Positions 10,195 through 20,040 of a stretch of DNA of 64,000 bases are shown in pieces; within the stretch, counting starts at the first letter, position 1, and every line of letters starts with the position of its first letter. The DNA comes from Turnera subulata (lineage: Eukaryota > Streptophyta > Magnoliopsida > Malpighiales > Passifloraceae). The notes below the pieces were generated by a model, which had not been told where the DNA came from, searched no databases, and saw only the letters and a program-made list of their open reading frames with translations. The DNA lies in assembly GCA_028386065.3 (NCBI GenBank), contig JAKUCV010000319.1:102088-166087 (forward strand), written 5' to 3'. Both the position numbers and the translations under genes were made by a program.

Positions 10195-11478
10195 CTAGGT
10201 CCCATTATTATCATCATCATGGTCATCATCAGTTGCTTCATTATCACCATCATCTTCTTCTTCTTCATCATCCTCTTCCATAGGTGTGTAGTCCTCATCA
10301 TCATTATCATCTTCAGCATCAAAATGGAGGTCTTGAAATGATGTGTGATACGGTGGAGGAGCGTAATTGACATGAGCAAAATATGACCGAAGATCATGTC
10401 CTTGTCGTTGCACTTCTGTGTCAATCCGCTCAATGGATCGTCCCAGGCCATGGACATATGATTGAAGATGGTGGAGAGAGGCAGCAATTGTTTCAAGGGT
10501 GACGACAGGAGCTTGGTCAGGAGCTGGAAGTGCAAGAAGACGCGCTGCTTGAGGTTCATCTGCTTGTTGTGCAGCTGCCTGTTGTTCGGCTTCTTGGGCA
10601 GGTCGGTGAGCACCCTCAGCTGCTTGTCGAGCTCGGAAGGTTGCATCAGAAATTGCCCATAACTTGACTTCTGTGGTTAGAATTCCTACCAGCGGATTGA
10701 TACCTGCACTCATCAAAATGTTGGTGACCAAGAAAGCATAGGGCAGAGGATGGTCGTTGGTCGCATGTTCCGCCATGTGCCTGAGCACGAATCGTGCCCA
10801 ATTAATGGGTGCACCGTGAAGGATCGCGTGAATAACTTTCTCATCTTCAGTGGTCAGAGTTGTGTGACTCCCGGCTCTTGGTTTGATCACCCGAGTGACA
10901 AGATAGAAAAGGACCCTGTACTCCGGATTGATTGAGTGAATTGTGGGTCGACCGGAACGATTTTTCTTCACCTCCGTGAAGCCAAGCTCAACAAGAAGAG
11001 GGATTTCATAGTTAGTGAGAAAATGATCACCCCCATAGCCAGAGATGTCGTGACCTTGGAATGGCAATTTGGCAATGGTCCCGAACTGCTCCAAGGTGAT
11101 CTGAATAGTCTTCCCATTTACTTGTGCAGATAGGACATCTCCTTCTCGGGTGAGACTTGAGTAGAAGGCTCGGATGAAATCGACATTAAACTCATGCCTC
11201 GTATGGGTAACAAACTCCCAAAGGTGAGACTCTTGAAGAAGTCTTGGAAGATTTGTGTATTGTTTTTCTTGAGGGTAGTCTTCGGGGAGGTACCGTGGTG
11301 GTGCAATGGATCGTTTGGCGAAAAAGGATAGGTAATGGTTGAGTTGATTCCGGGAAGTGAACCAAATGTTTGAACCCTCCACGAAATATTGACGGACAGA
11401 GCTTGAGGAGCTTCTTCTTTTGGATGGGTGCTCTTGCAAAGGGTCTTTTCCTTTGGAACTTTTCTTTCCACCAACCAT
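10195..11478 (-). CDS. Env-position ORF with plant-transposon-protein domain
   Basis: Open frame of about 427 aa. The ATG at 11476-11478 (MVGGKKSSKGKD) is the first true ATG; the frame extends upstream only through non-ATG codons. Order: basic Ser/Lys-rich N-terminus (to about residue 32), a globular region of about 230 residues (VEGSNIWFTS..., HLWEFVTHTRHEFNVDFIRAFYSSL..., ITLEQFGTIAKLPF..., HAILHGAPINWARFVLRHMAEHA), an Ala/Gln-rich linker (about 250-300), then a very acidic Asp/Glu tail. The globular part resembles the putative plant transposon protein family (PF20167 type, from memory). No signal peptide or membrane segment, so it is not a classical envelope protein. It has no stop, unlike gag-pol of the same element. 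Function unknown; a nucleic-acid or chromatin role would be a guess. Confidence 0.8.
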   Translation of the reverse strand: MVGGKKSSKGKDPLQEHPSKRRSSSSSVRQYFVEGSNIWFTSRNQLNHYLSFFAKRSIAPPRYLPEDYPQEKQYTNLPRLLQESHLWEFVTHTRHEFNVDFIRAFYSSLTREGDVLSAQVNGKTIQITLEQFGTIAKLPFQGHDISGYGGDHFLTNYEIPLLVELGFTEVKKNRSGRPTIHSINPEYRVLFYLVTRVIKPRAGSHTTLTTEDEKVIHAILHGAPINWARFVLRHMAEHATNDHPLPYAFLVTNILMSAGINPLVGILTTEVKLWAISDATFRARQAAEGAHRPAQEAEQQAAAQQADEPQAARLLALPAPDQAPVVTLETIAASLHHLQSYVHGLGRSIERIDTEVQRQGHDLRSYFAHVNYAPPPYHTSFQDLHFDAEDDNDDEDYTPMEEDDEEEEDDGDNEATDDDHDDDNNGT

Positions 11479-11538
11479 GATTAAAGAATAGGAAACTTGT
11501 GAGCAGAGGAGTAGGTGGAGATGAGAAGAGGAGATGAG

Positions 11539-11547
11539 TATATATAT
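11539..11547 (-). promoter_or_regulatory. Internal TATA box for env-position ORF
   Basis: The minus strand reads TATATATA at 11547-11539, followed by a CT-rich stretch (CTCATCTCCTCTTCTCATC) and the ATG 61 bp after the box. Spacing fits a plant core promoter with a 5' UTR of about 30 bases. Palindrome array 3 begins 67 bp upstream. Confidence 0.6.
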
Positions 11548-11613
11548 GGAGGGGTTCAAAAAGTAGCCGTTAGAGGCCTCAAACGGCTATTTTTTTTTTA
11601 AAAACAACGGCAG

Positions 11614-12057
11614 AACATCGATGTTCTGACCCAAAACATCGATGTTGAGATGGCTCAACGGCTATATTTTTTTGAACTGCAACGGTACAACATCGATGTT
11701 TTAGAGGGAACATCGATGTTTTATGCACTCGGCCGAAAAAAGAGAAAACATGCCCGCGATGCAACATCTACTCAAACATCGATGTTTTTTGCGTTCGACC
11801 GAATTGATTTTCATCAAAATGGTCAAACATCGATGTTGGTACTCAAAACATCGATGTTTTGGACCTTCAGAAATTTAGAGAAATTAAGTGAAATAGTGCA
11901 AATATCGATGTTGGATGACTAAACATCGATGTTGTAGTGAGAGTTTTGAAGACTTACCTGAACATCGATGTTGTGATACGCAACATTGACGTTTTGAACA
12001 TTCGGTCAATTGTGAATTGCATCCAACATCGATGTTATGTTGGGCAACATCGATGTT
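11614..12057. repeat. Phased palindrome array 3 (upstream of env-position ORF)
   Basis: Perfect AACATCGATGTT at 11614, 11635, 11689, 11709, 11775, 11826, 11847, 11922, 11961, 12025 and 12046; variants at 11901 and 11982. Steps are mostly 20-21 bp inside pairs and 51-54 bp between, with three exceptions (66, 39 and 43). Confidence 0.95.
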
Positions 12058-12816
12058 GGCTCTGTTTTGCTTAGTTAAGTCCTTTTGTTCATCCTCGCTT
12101 GTGATCCGAATTGAGGTGTACCTGCAAAACAGAGTTAGTAGAGCCTCGGGTGCTCGAGTTAGCAAAGATAATACACGAGCTTTAGTAAGATAAAACCATG
12201 TGTGACAATTTTAAGGGTAGTAAGAAAGCCTCTGCCCCCAAGAAATATTTTCTTGGATTTCTATCCTGCCAGGATGAGGAGGTGTCTCCTTGTCGTAAGT
12301 ACATCGGGCTCGAGAAAATGTCTTGTCAGTTGGACTTTGGTTGCCTTTGATGCCCAGCTAATCAGACAGTAAATCCCGTGATGAATCAATAATGTAATTA
12401 AAACCACGATTGTCAAAAAAAAATCTTTGATAATCGGAAAAATTTGTAGGGTTGCAGACATTGATTGAGCAATAATTTAACTAATTGACAAGTTTTTCAA
12501 AGAGAAGATTCTTGAAAATTGAAGCAGTTTGGAGGGGCCTTCTGCTGAACATTTTTCAAAGATGGGTAGGGGTCACCTCCTAAACAATCTCGGGACATTT
12601 CAGAAATTGGTAGGGGTCACCTTCTGAGAGAAGAAGCAATATAGTTGTGTTTCTATAAATAGGCAGACGATAGAGCTCATTAGACACAGAAAATTATAAG
12701 CTAATTTCTGAAAGAGAGTTAGTAAAAAAAATCAAAAGCAAGAATGCCTTCCCCTTCCACTGTCTTTTTTTGTTGAGGGTGCAGCCTTAGGCAGGAGAAA
12801 CTGATTAGCCCATAGT
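12058..12816 (+). other. SIRE internal spacer with plus-strand promoter-like segment
   Basis: No gene on the minus strand. On the plus strand CTATAAATAGG at 12652-12662 is followed by a leader-like A-rich stretch and then the LINE ORF. It may be the promoter or 5' UTR that came with the LINE-derived segment; the segment's left boundary is not defined. Confidence 0.4.
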
Positions 12817-13428
12817 ATGGTGAGTGAGCCGTCTGAGGAGCTGCCTAATGAGCTAGGTAGAATCCCTCGCTTAGTATTTGTTGATGAGCTTTACTCTTCT
12901 AGGTTTTTTGTCACACCCATGAAAGAGTCAATTTTTCTTGAGAGTCAAAGCCCACTTAGAACATCCTTCTATGGTACCGCCAATGCCACCATGTTCTTCA
13001 TATCTAAAAGGCTTGAAAGTTTTCAAATGGAGTCTACCCATCAAACCTTAGAACAAGGAAGTTACTATCGTCTTTCAATGACTGCTCAGAGTGCTTCACA
13101 GGCCCCTGTCTTACCACCAACGTGGCCAAAGGTTCGCCTGCTAGTGTGGAATTGCAGGGGAATCACTAGGCGCTCTGAAGACTTTGCAAGAACCTTGAGA
13201 GACCCAAAGAACCAATACAAGCCGAACATGGTTCTGCTCACTGAGACATTATGGCAACCTGGCGAAAACCACGGGGTCATCCCTCTCCGTTTTCCATCAG
13301 TGAACCGGTTTGAAATCTCTGGCCAAAATAACTCGGGTGGAATGTGGTTTGCATGGAATGATAGTGTGAGGGTTAATATAGTCAATGACTCTAATAGCTT
13401 CTCTGTAACTGCTGTACCAAATCGTTAG
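12817..13428 (+). CDS. LINE endonuclease-domain fragment, antisense inside SIRE
   Basis: 203-codon plus-strand ORF starting at a true ATG. The first 95 or so residues are unrecognised. From about residue 105 it reads VRLLVWNCRGITRR (endonuclease/exonuclease/phosphatase motif with catalytic Asn), then NMVLLTET (catalytic Glu), NNSGGMWFAWND. This is the N-terminus of L1-type LINE ORF2. The frame ends after NR, well before the Asp and His motifs and the reverse transcriptase, and no poly(A) tail or target duplication was found. It lies opposite to the SIRE genes, between pol and the env-position ORF, so it is a truncated or captured piece. Confidence 0.75.
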   Translation: MVSEPSEELPNELGRIPRLVFVDELYSSRFFVTPMKESIFLESQSPLRTSFYGTANATMFFISKRLESFQMESTHQTLEQGSYYRLSMTAQSASQAPVLPPTWPKVRLLVWNCRGITRRSEDFARTLRDPKNQYKPNMVLLTETLWQPGENHGVIPLRFPSVNRFEISGQNNSGGMWFAWNDSVRVNIVNDSNSFSVTAVPNR

Positions 13429-13634
13429 GAGCTAGATTATGATAGGTATGTATGTTTAAAAATATGTGTGATTGTAATGTAATATAAATAATGTAAGTGT
13501 GTGTGTGTGTTTGTAAGCGTGATTGTAATGAAATATTATGAAATGGTGTGAGCGTGTGTGTGTGATTGTAATGAAGAAATTCAGGTTTTATGATCTTTGT
13601 ATGTGTGATAATTATGATGAAAGAATGCATGAAT
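13429..13634 (-). repeat. TG-rich imperfect tandem repeat downstream of pol
   Basis: Three rough copies of a GTGTGTGTGATTGTAATGAAAT-like unit between the LINE fragment and the pol stop. No gene. Confidence 0.5.
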
Positions 13635-16600
13635 TTAGATTATTGTAGAGTCAAGAATGCCAAGTTCAGTACGAATGCGAAAGAATGACTCTTGCTCCAA
13701 AGGTTTTGTAAAAATGTCTGCTAATTGAAATTTTGTGTCCACAAATTCAATAGCTATGTCTCCCTTGAGAACATGATCTCTAATAAAAGGATGTCTAATG
13801 TCAATATGTTTAGTCCTTGAGTGTAAGATTGGATTTTTAGTTAGACTTATGGCACTAGTATTGTCACACCCAAGAGGAATGTGATTAATGTTAAGACCAT
13901 AATCCTCTAATTGTTGTTTCATCCAAATGATTTGAGCACAACAACTACCAGCTGCAATGTGTTCTGCCTCGGTGGTGGATAATGCTACACTAGCTTGTTT
14001 CTTACTAAACCAAGAAACTAAGGAGCTGCCAAGTAAGTGACAAGTTCCACTAGTACTCTTACGATCTAGTTTGCATCCTGCAAAGTCTGAGTCGGAATAG
14101 CCCATGAGTTGAAGTGTAGAACCTTTAGGATACCATAGTCCAACATTAATTGTGCCTATTAGGTATTTCAGAATTCTTTTAATTGCCTTAAGATGAGACT
14201 CTTTAGGGCATGCTTGATACCTAGCACATAAATAAACGCTAAACATAATGTCCGGCCTACTTGCAGTTAAGTAGAGAAGGGATCCGATCATACCTCGATA
14301 TTTTTTGACCTCAACTTCCTTACCTTTCTCATCCTTGTCTAGATGTACAGAAGTGCTCTTGGGTGTGGCCATTTCCTTTGATCCGTCTATTTTAAAGCGC
14401 TTAAGCAATTCCTTGCAATACTTTGATTGTGAGATGAATGTGCCTTCCTTCATTTGTTTGACTTGCAGTCCCAAAAAGAAAGTCAATTCACCCATCATGG
14501 ACATCTCAAATTCGCTGGTCATCATAGCAGAGAATTCCTTGCACAAGGATATGTTAGTAGCACCGAAAATGATGTCATCTACATAAATTTGTACTAAGAG
14601 GATGTCATTGTTTTTACTTTTAATAAAGAGTGTAGTATCCACCTTCCCCCTTTTGAACCCATTGTCCAAAAGACCATAGAGTGCTTTCTTAAGTTTGAAG
14701 ACATGATCAGGAAATGCATGATCTTCAAAGCCTCGGGGTTGATTAACATACACTTCTTCTTGAATGAAGCCATTTAGAAATGCACTTTTAACATCCATTT
14801 GATACAGCTTAAAGTCCATTGACGATGCAAATGCAAGCAATAAGCGAATGACTTCTAATCGTGCAACCGGTGCATATGTTTCTTCAAAATCGATTCCCTC
14901 TTCTTGATTATAACCTTTTGCTACTAACCTAGCTTTATTTCTAGTTATTATGCCATTTTCATCTAATTTATTTCTAAACACCCATTTCGTGCCAATTATT
15001 ATATGATCAATAGGCCTTGGAACCAATTTCCAAACATCATTACGTTTGAATTGGTTTAGCTCTTCTTGCATAGCCAAGGTCCAATGTTCATCATTAATTG
15101 CTTCAGAAATGGTTGTTGGCTCAATTTGTGAAACAAATGCCATGTGACTTACAGTATCTCTAAGGGAATTACGAGTACTTACACCGCGGTTGATATCACC
15201 AATTACCGTTTCAAGAGGATGGTCTTTCGATTCTCGCCATCCTCTAGGGAGTTCTTGGTTGACATCAACCGTTGTTTCTTCCGCGTTTGAGCTGTCTTTG
15301 GGTGAGTGACTTGGCTATTCTTCTTCTTTGTCGCCCAAGGATATCTTCTCAAGTGTACCTACAAGATCATCACAAAAGTCCTTTCTCGCCAAGCGAGTAT
15401 CATTTTCTGCAAACACAACATGAGGGGATTCTTCAACATTTAAAGTGCGTTTATTGAAGACTCTATATGCTTTGCTGCGCAATGAATAACCGAGAAAGAA
15501 GCCTTCATCAGACTTTGCATCGAATTTTCCCAAACTGTCTTTCCCATTATTATGAACAAAACATTTGCATCCAAATACTCGTAAATGAGAAATGTTAGGC
15601 TTTCTTCCCTTGTATAATTCATAGGGCGTTTTCATGAGTATTGGCCTAATGATTGCTCGGTTTAACGCATAGCTAGCCGTACTCACTGCATCAGCCCAGA
15701 AATACTTAGGAATTTTAGCATCATTGAGCATTGTTCTTGCCATTTCCTCAAGACACCGATTCTTGCGTTCAACAACGCCATTCTGTTGTGGTGTCCGAGG
15801 GGCTGAGAAATCATGCTCAATGCCATGTTTATCACAAAAAGTTGAAAATTGATTGTTTTCGAATTCACCTCCATGATCACTTCTAATGCAAGCAATTGAA
15901 CAATCTTTTTCATTTTAAACTTTCTTAAGAAAGCTCTTGAAAACATTAAATACTTCACTTTTATGTGTAAGAAACAAGGTCCAAGTGTATCTTGTGTAAT
16001 CATCAACAATTACAAAGACATAATAGTTACCTCCAAAGCTTTTGGTTTGTGAGGGACCAAAGAGATCCATGTGCAAAAGTTGAAGCGGTCTAGATGTTGA
16101 GACAACGTTCTTGGAATTGAACGAAGCTCTCACTTGCTTCCCCTTTTGACATGCATCACATATAGAATCCTTCTCAAATTTAATCTTTGGAATACCAACC
16201 ACTAAGTCTTGAGTCACCAATTTGTTTAACATCTTCATATTAACGTGAGCTATTCTACGATGCCATAACCACATATCATCTTCTTTGCTCATTAGACATT
16301 TTGAAAACTCTGATGAAGACTCTTCCAAGTTAACCATATAAATGTTGTCAATTCTATCACCATGTAGAATGATCTTATTATCACTAAGACGTTCTACAGT
16401 GCATGACTTGGAATCAAAAATCACACGATTTCCCTTGTCACATAATTGACTTATGCTCAAGAGATTGTGTTTAAGACCTTTAACAAGTAAAACATTATCA
16501 ATGGAGGAAGATTCATTTTTACCAACCGAGCCAATGCCGATGATCTTTCCTTTGTTGTTGTCTCCAAAGACAACGTTTCCTCCATTTGATGGCTTAATTT

Positions 16601-16690
16601 GTAGGAACTTGGATGCTTCTCCGGTCATGTGCTTGGAGCATCCGCTATCAAGGTACCAAAGTACACTTGATGCCTTCAAGCATACCTACA
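13635..16690 (-). pseudogene. SIRE protease, integrase, RT and RNase H (pol)
   Basis: One pol frame broken by stops at 15915-15917 and 15315-15317. Protease: LDSGCSKHMTG near 16650. Integrase: zinc motif (WHRRIAHV ... CDACQKGK), LLHMDLFGP and VIVDDYTRY (two Asp), NGVVERKNR (Glu, between the stops). [22 protein letters not shown] (motif A Asp) and VQIYVDDI (catalytic YVDD). RNase [43 protein letters not shown]. At about 14674 the segment between KKALYGL and DNGFKRGK is shorter than in other copia RTs by roughly 16 residues (in-frame deletion of the KQAPRAWY region). Both stops fit C-to-T changes in Gln codons. The frame differs from gag by a frameshift near 16690. Confidence 0.92.
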
Positions 16691-18453
16691 AAAGCAAATC
16701 AATGAGATTTTGGTACCCAAATCTTCTTGGGTCCTTGAGTGTTAGGAGCATAGCGGTAATGAGCTTCTTCTTGCGCCCAATGCCTATGCCTAGTAAAGCA
16801 AACGGGAGCAATATGTCCTATTCTATTGCAATAATGACAAATGACATTTGGATTGTGCATCCTTCTAGGTTGATAATAGTTACTATATTGCCTATGTTTG
16901 TGCATTTTACTAACCTTGTTTTCCTTAGGTTAAACCGTAGGTTTCCTAGGCTTAGTCTCAATTTTCTTCTTTTTAGACTCATTTTTGAATCCTACTCCAT
17001 GTTTGGTTGATTGCAAATTACCTAAGAGAGAATTCAAGTTCTTTTGAGGGGTGTTAAATTTCTTTAGTGTTGTTTCAAGTTCATTAACTTGTTCTTTTAA
17101 TGTCTCACAAGATGAACACTCCCTAGTTTTTGTTTCAAGTTCTCCAATTTGTTCCTTTAGTGATTTGCATGATGCACATTCCTTAATTGGACTTTCTGGT
17201 TTATTAGCACTGCTCTTTCCGCAAAACTTATTCTCCTCTTTAAGCTTTTCATTTTCACTTGACACTTTCTCCATATCATTCTCTAGAGTTTCAAGTTGTT
17301 TCTTTAAGCCCTTATTAGCTCTAGATGCCGAAATATATTTATCATAAAGCTCATTAAATGCATCTTGCAATTCTTCAAAAGTATAATCTTCGCTTGGGTG
17401 AGAAGTAATTACCTCTTCCGGTTCTTCCTCTCGTGCCATGAGACATAGGTTGGCCGTTTCTTCTTCATCACTATCGGATGATTCATCGCCGGAATCGCCT
17501 CCCCAAGAGATGTATGCCCTTTGCTTCTTGTAGGGCTTCTTTTCTTTTCCCCCCTTTGCCTTGGGGCACTTAGGCTTGATGTGCCCAACCTTTCCACATC
17601 CATAGCACTTGGGTGGACCGGACGTCTTCCTTCCTTTCCTTTCAAATTCTTTCTTCATGAATTTATGTATTTTACGGGTGACAAGTCCGAGTTCTTGATC
17701 GTCATCACTAGAGTCCGATTCAGTGAGCTCTTGCGTCTTGGAGGTGGAAGCTTTGAGAGCTACGTTCTTCTTCTTTGGTTCCTGCAAAGAGGGTTTAAGA
17801 ATAGTAGTTTCATAGGTTAGAAGATTACCTCTAAGAAGGTCAATGGTTGTGTTCGATGTCCCAATGTTTTCATAGATTGCGTCGGCTTTAGAACGCCATT
17901 CGGGAGTGAGGCATCTAAGGACTTTTCTGACCAAGTCCTTGTCGGAGTAGACTTTCTTGAGAGCATGAAGGTTGTTTACGATTTTAGAAAATCGTTCTAA
18001 CATCTCCTCTATTCCCTCGTTCTCCTTCATTCAAAAGAGTTCGTAATCTACAGTGAGGGAGTCGATTTCGGCCTCTCGGACTTGATCGGTTCCTTCGTAG
18101 GTGACCTCCAGCTTATCCCACATTTCTTTTGCGGTTGTGCAGCAAGAGATTTTCCGGTAATCTTCTGGGTTTACTGCACAATAGAGCATGCTGATTGATT
18201 TGGCGTTGTTTTCAACTATCGTAATTTCTGCAGCGTTATACTCCTCCTCCGTCTTTGGCACTGTGATTTCACCAACTTTCTTCGTCGGAATTTTCTCTCC
18301 AATCTTCATGATTCGCCAAAGAGCATAATTGTTGGATTGGAGGAAAATTCTCATCCTCTCCTTCCAGTAGCTGTAATTAGTGCCATCAAAGACCGGTGGA
18401 AGAGTGGTTGATTGCCCTTCGAAGAGTCCTGCATAATTACTTGAAGAAGCCAT
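16691..18453 (-). pseudogene. SIRE gag (broken)
   Basis: ATG at 18451-18453 (MASSSNYAGLFEGQ). N-terminal retrotransposon gag domain (YSYWKERMRIFLQS, EMWDKLEVTYEGT), interrupted by TGA at 18031-18033 (fits CGA to TGA). It continues with KVLRCLTPEWRSKADAI, a CCHC knuckle CYGCGKVGHIKPKC, an acidic stretch, then a coiled coil with two tandem CASCKSLKEQIGELE-like units. A second stop at 16930-16932 precedes a second knuckle CHYCNRIGHIAPVC. The long coiled coil and two knuckles are typical of SIRE/Maximus gag. It would form particles and package RNA but cannot be made whole here. Confidence 0.9.
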
Positions 18454-18493
18454 GGAAAGTTTCTCTCAAACGGTTAAGTCTTTCAGAGAGTTA

Positions 18494-18508
18494 GGCTCCG
18501 CTACCAAT
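18494..18508 (-). other. SIRE primer-binding site
   Basis: The minus strand directly after the 5' LTR reads ATTGGTAGCGGAGCC, near-identical to the copia-1 site. Confidence 0.75.
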
Positions 18509-19047
18509 TGCTAGAATAGGTACCCTACGCTAGCGGGGGGGTGAATAGCATTTTATGGACAAAATCAAGAATTTTCAGGAAATAATTGCGGAATTGAAAG
18601 AATGAAGGATACACCAAATTTTATACTGGTTCACACACACAACTTGTGTGGCTAATCTAGTCCTCAGAGAGACTCTCTCAGAGATTTAACTATCTAAGTT
18701 AAGCTTCCGGGTGCTTAACAAACCGTTTACAGACCTAGAGCTCGAGTTACACGAAACTCTCCTTACTTGCTTGAAGGTACCACACTTCAAGACTTTCCTC
18801 ACAGAAAGAAAGAACCTCTCCCTATGAATTACGGCATGGGAACTAACCTCCCAAAATAATGAATGGCAACTGAATATAACACTCAAAGCAGAAACTCTCT
18901 CAAGAGTGGTTGTTGAGCAACAATGTAAGCACTATAAGGCAACTCTTAAATTCCAAAGGTATTAGCTCATAAAAGTGTATGAATGTTTTTCAATGTATGC
19001 TTGAATGTATGAAGAGTTGATGTTTTGAAAGAGAGGTTTAAAGCCTC

Positions 19048-19055
19048 TATTTATA
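19048..19055 (-). promoter_or_regulatory. TATA box of SIRE 5' LTR
   Basis: Minus-strand TATAAATAGAGG; presumed start of genomic RNA about 30 bp downstream. Confidence 0.7.
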
Positions 19056-19151
19056 TCTTCAAAAACTCATATGGTCGTTGGGGACAAGTTCTGAAACTTT
19101 TTAGACAAGATAGCATGCTTGGTGGAAAAAGTTGTTTGATTCCAACGGCAC

Positions 19152-19537
19152 AACATCGATGTTGGGGGTCACAACATTGATGTTTGTCCGTTGGATTTGA
19201 ATAATTGAGCCAACGGCTACTAAAAAAATCGATGTTTGTTTGATAAACATCGATGTTTTCATAGACAACATCGATGTTCACAAACCCAACATCGATGTTT
19301 TGGTGCTTCGCAAAAAATATGATGAAGTTGATTTGTTAAGAACATCGATGTTGGAGGAGGCAACATCGATGTTTAAATGCTGCGGCAAAACCATTTTGAA
19401 AACAAATATCACAACATCGATGTTGTGGACACAACATTGATGTTTTGGACACAACATCGATGTTCTTGAGCCACGGCAATTGTTTGATTTGTTTGAAGGC
19501 AAATAACATCGATGTTTGGACAGGGAACATCGATGTT
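19152..19537. repeat. Phased palindrome array 4 (5' LTR U3)
   Basis: Perfect AACATCGATGTT at 19152, 19246, 19267, 19288, 19341, 19362, 19413, 19453, 19505 and 19526; variants at 19173, 19225 and 19433. Steps: 21, 52, 21, 21, 21, 53, 21, 51, 20, 20, 52, 21. Confidence 0.95.
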
Positions 19538-19835
19538 TAGGACTCAAAAATTAGTTTTATGACTGAAAGCATGCTATGAAATGCATGAGTAAATTTTGTT
19601 TTGTTTTGAGCTAATAACTTGAAAGTTTTGAGTTACCATTTACAAGGAGTTCCTATAGATAGTTCCTATAATTCTTCATCCTTGTAGCTTCAATCCTTGT
19701 GCTCCTTTCTCTTTAGACTTTTGCTTCTTTGATTGGTTTCTTTTTGCTTCAAGGTTGTCATCAATTGAGCTATGGTTGGTTTGTCATTATCAAAACCCTG
19801 AAATGAGACAATGAAGCATGAGTTCTAACAAAAAA

Positions 19836-19893
19836 TTCTTTTGATCTCAGGGTCTTGTTTTCCAGGTGGCACTCCCGAGCTTCTCGTATTCAT
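19836..19893 (-). pseudogene. Gypsy gag, first codons
   Basis: ATG at 19891-19893, MNTRSSGVPPGKQDPEIKRI. The frame continues at 8590 (WRRIREQKLEKK) after the SIRE element, so this is exon-like continuity across an insertion, not splicing. Preceded by a 110-bp leader and the PBS. Confidence 0.8.
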
Positions 19894-20005
19894 GCACTAG
19901 AGAAACTTGAAGAAAGCGAACAAACTAACCAAACGGGTGAAAGCGAAAATGAATAATAAAAATCTAGATTAACCTAATCACAAAGTTAAACAATATTAAT
20001 GCCGA

Positions 20006-20023
20006 TCCCCGGCAACGGCGCCA
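20006..20023 (-). other. Gypsy primer-binding site (tRNA-Asp type)
   Basis: The minus strand reads TGGCGCCGTTGCCGGGGA, the 18-nt site used by Athila/Tat elements, complementary to a plant tRNA-Asp 3' end. It lies 17 bp inside the LTR. Confidence 0.85.
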
Positions 20024-20040
20024 AAAACTTAATAGCATCC

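Larger units (their letters stand above)
8596..19830 (-). mobile_element. SIRE-type copia retrotransposon with env-position ORF (11.2 kb)
   Basis: Complete minus-strand element: 5' LTR 18509-19830, PBS, gag, protease-integrase-RT-RNase H, an antisense LINE fragment, an env-position ORF (10195-11478), polypurine tract, 3' LTR 8596-9936. Target copies are AAAAG (8591-8595) and AAAAA (19831-19835), and the interrupted gypsy gag stays in frame across them. I hand-count about 40 substitutions between the LTRs over about 1310 bp (roughly 3 percent), so the insertion is fairly young. The coding region has four in-frame stops, one frameshift and one RT deletion, so it is non-autonomous now. Confidence 0.92.
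18509..19830 (-). repeat. SIRE 5' LTR
   Basis: 1322 bp, TG at 18509 to CA at 19830. Same organisation as the 3' LTR: palindrome array upstream of the TATA box at 19048-19055. Lacks one palindrome unit present in the 3' LTR. Confidence 0.95.

Noticed and set aside
10134..10646. 170-codon minus-strand ORF rich in Met and Lys
   Set aside because: Out-of-frame shadow of the env-position ORF across its acidic codons.
11479..11559. Hydrophobic N-terminal extension of the env-position ORF as a signal peptide
   Set aside because: It starts at a TTG and lies in the TATA box and 5' UTR; the first ATG is at 11478.
1901..12165. ORFs full of NIDV, TSM(L/F) and QHRC
   Set aside because: The palindrome lacks stops in all frames and reads the same on both strands, so it creates these peptides by itself.
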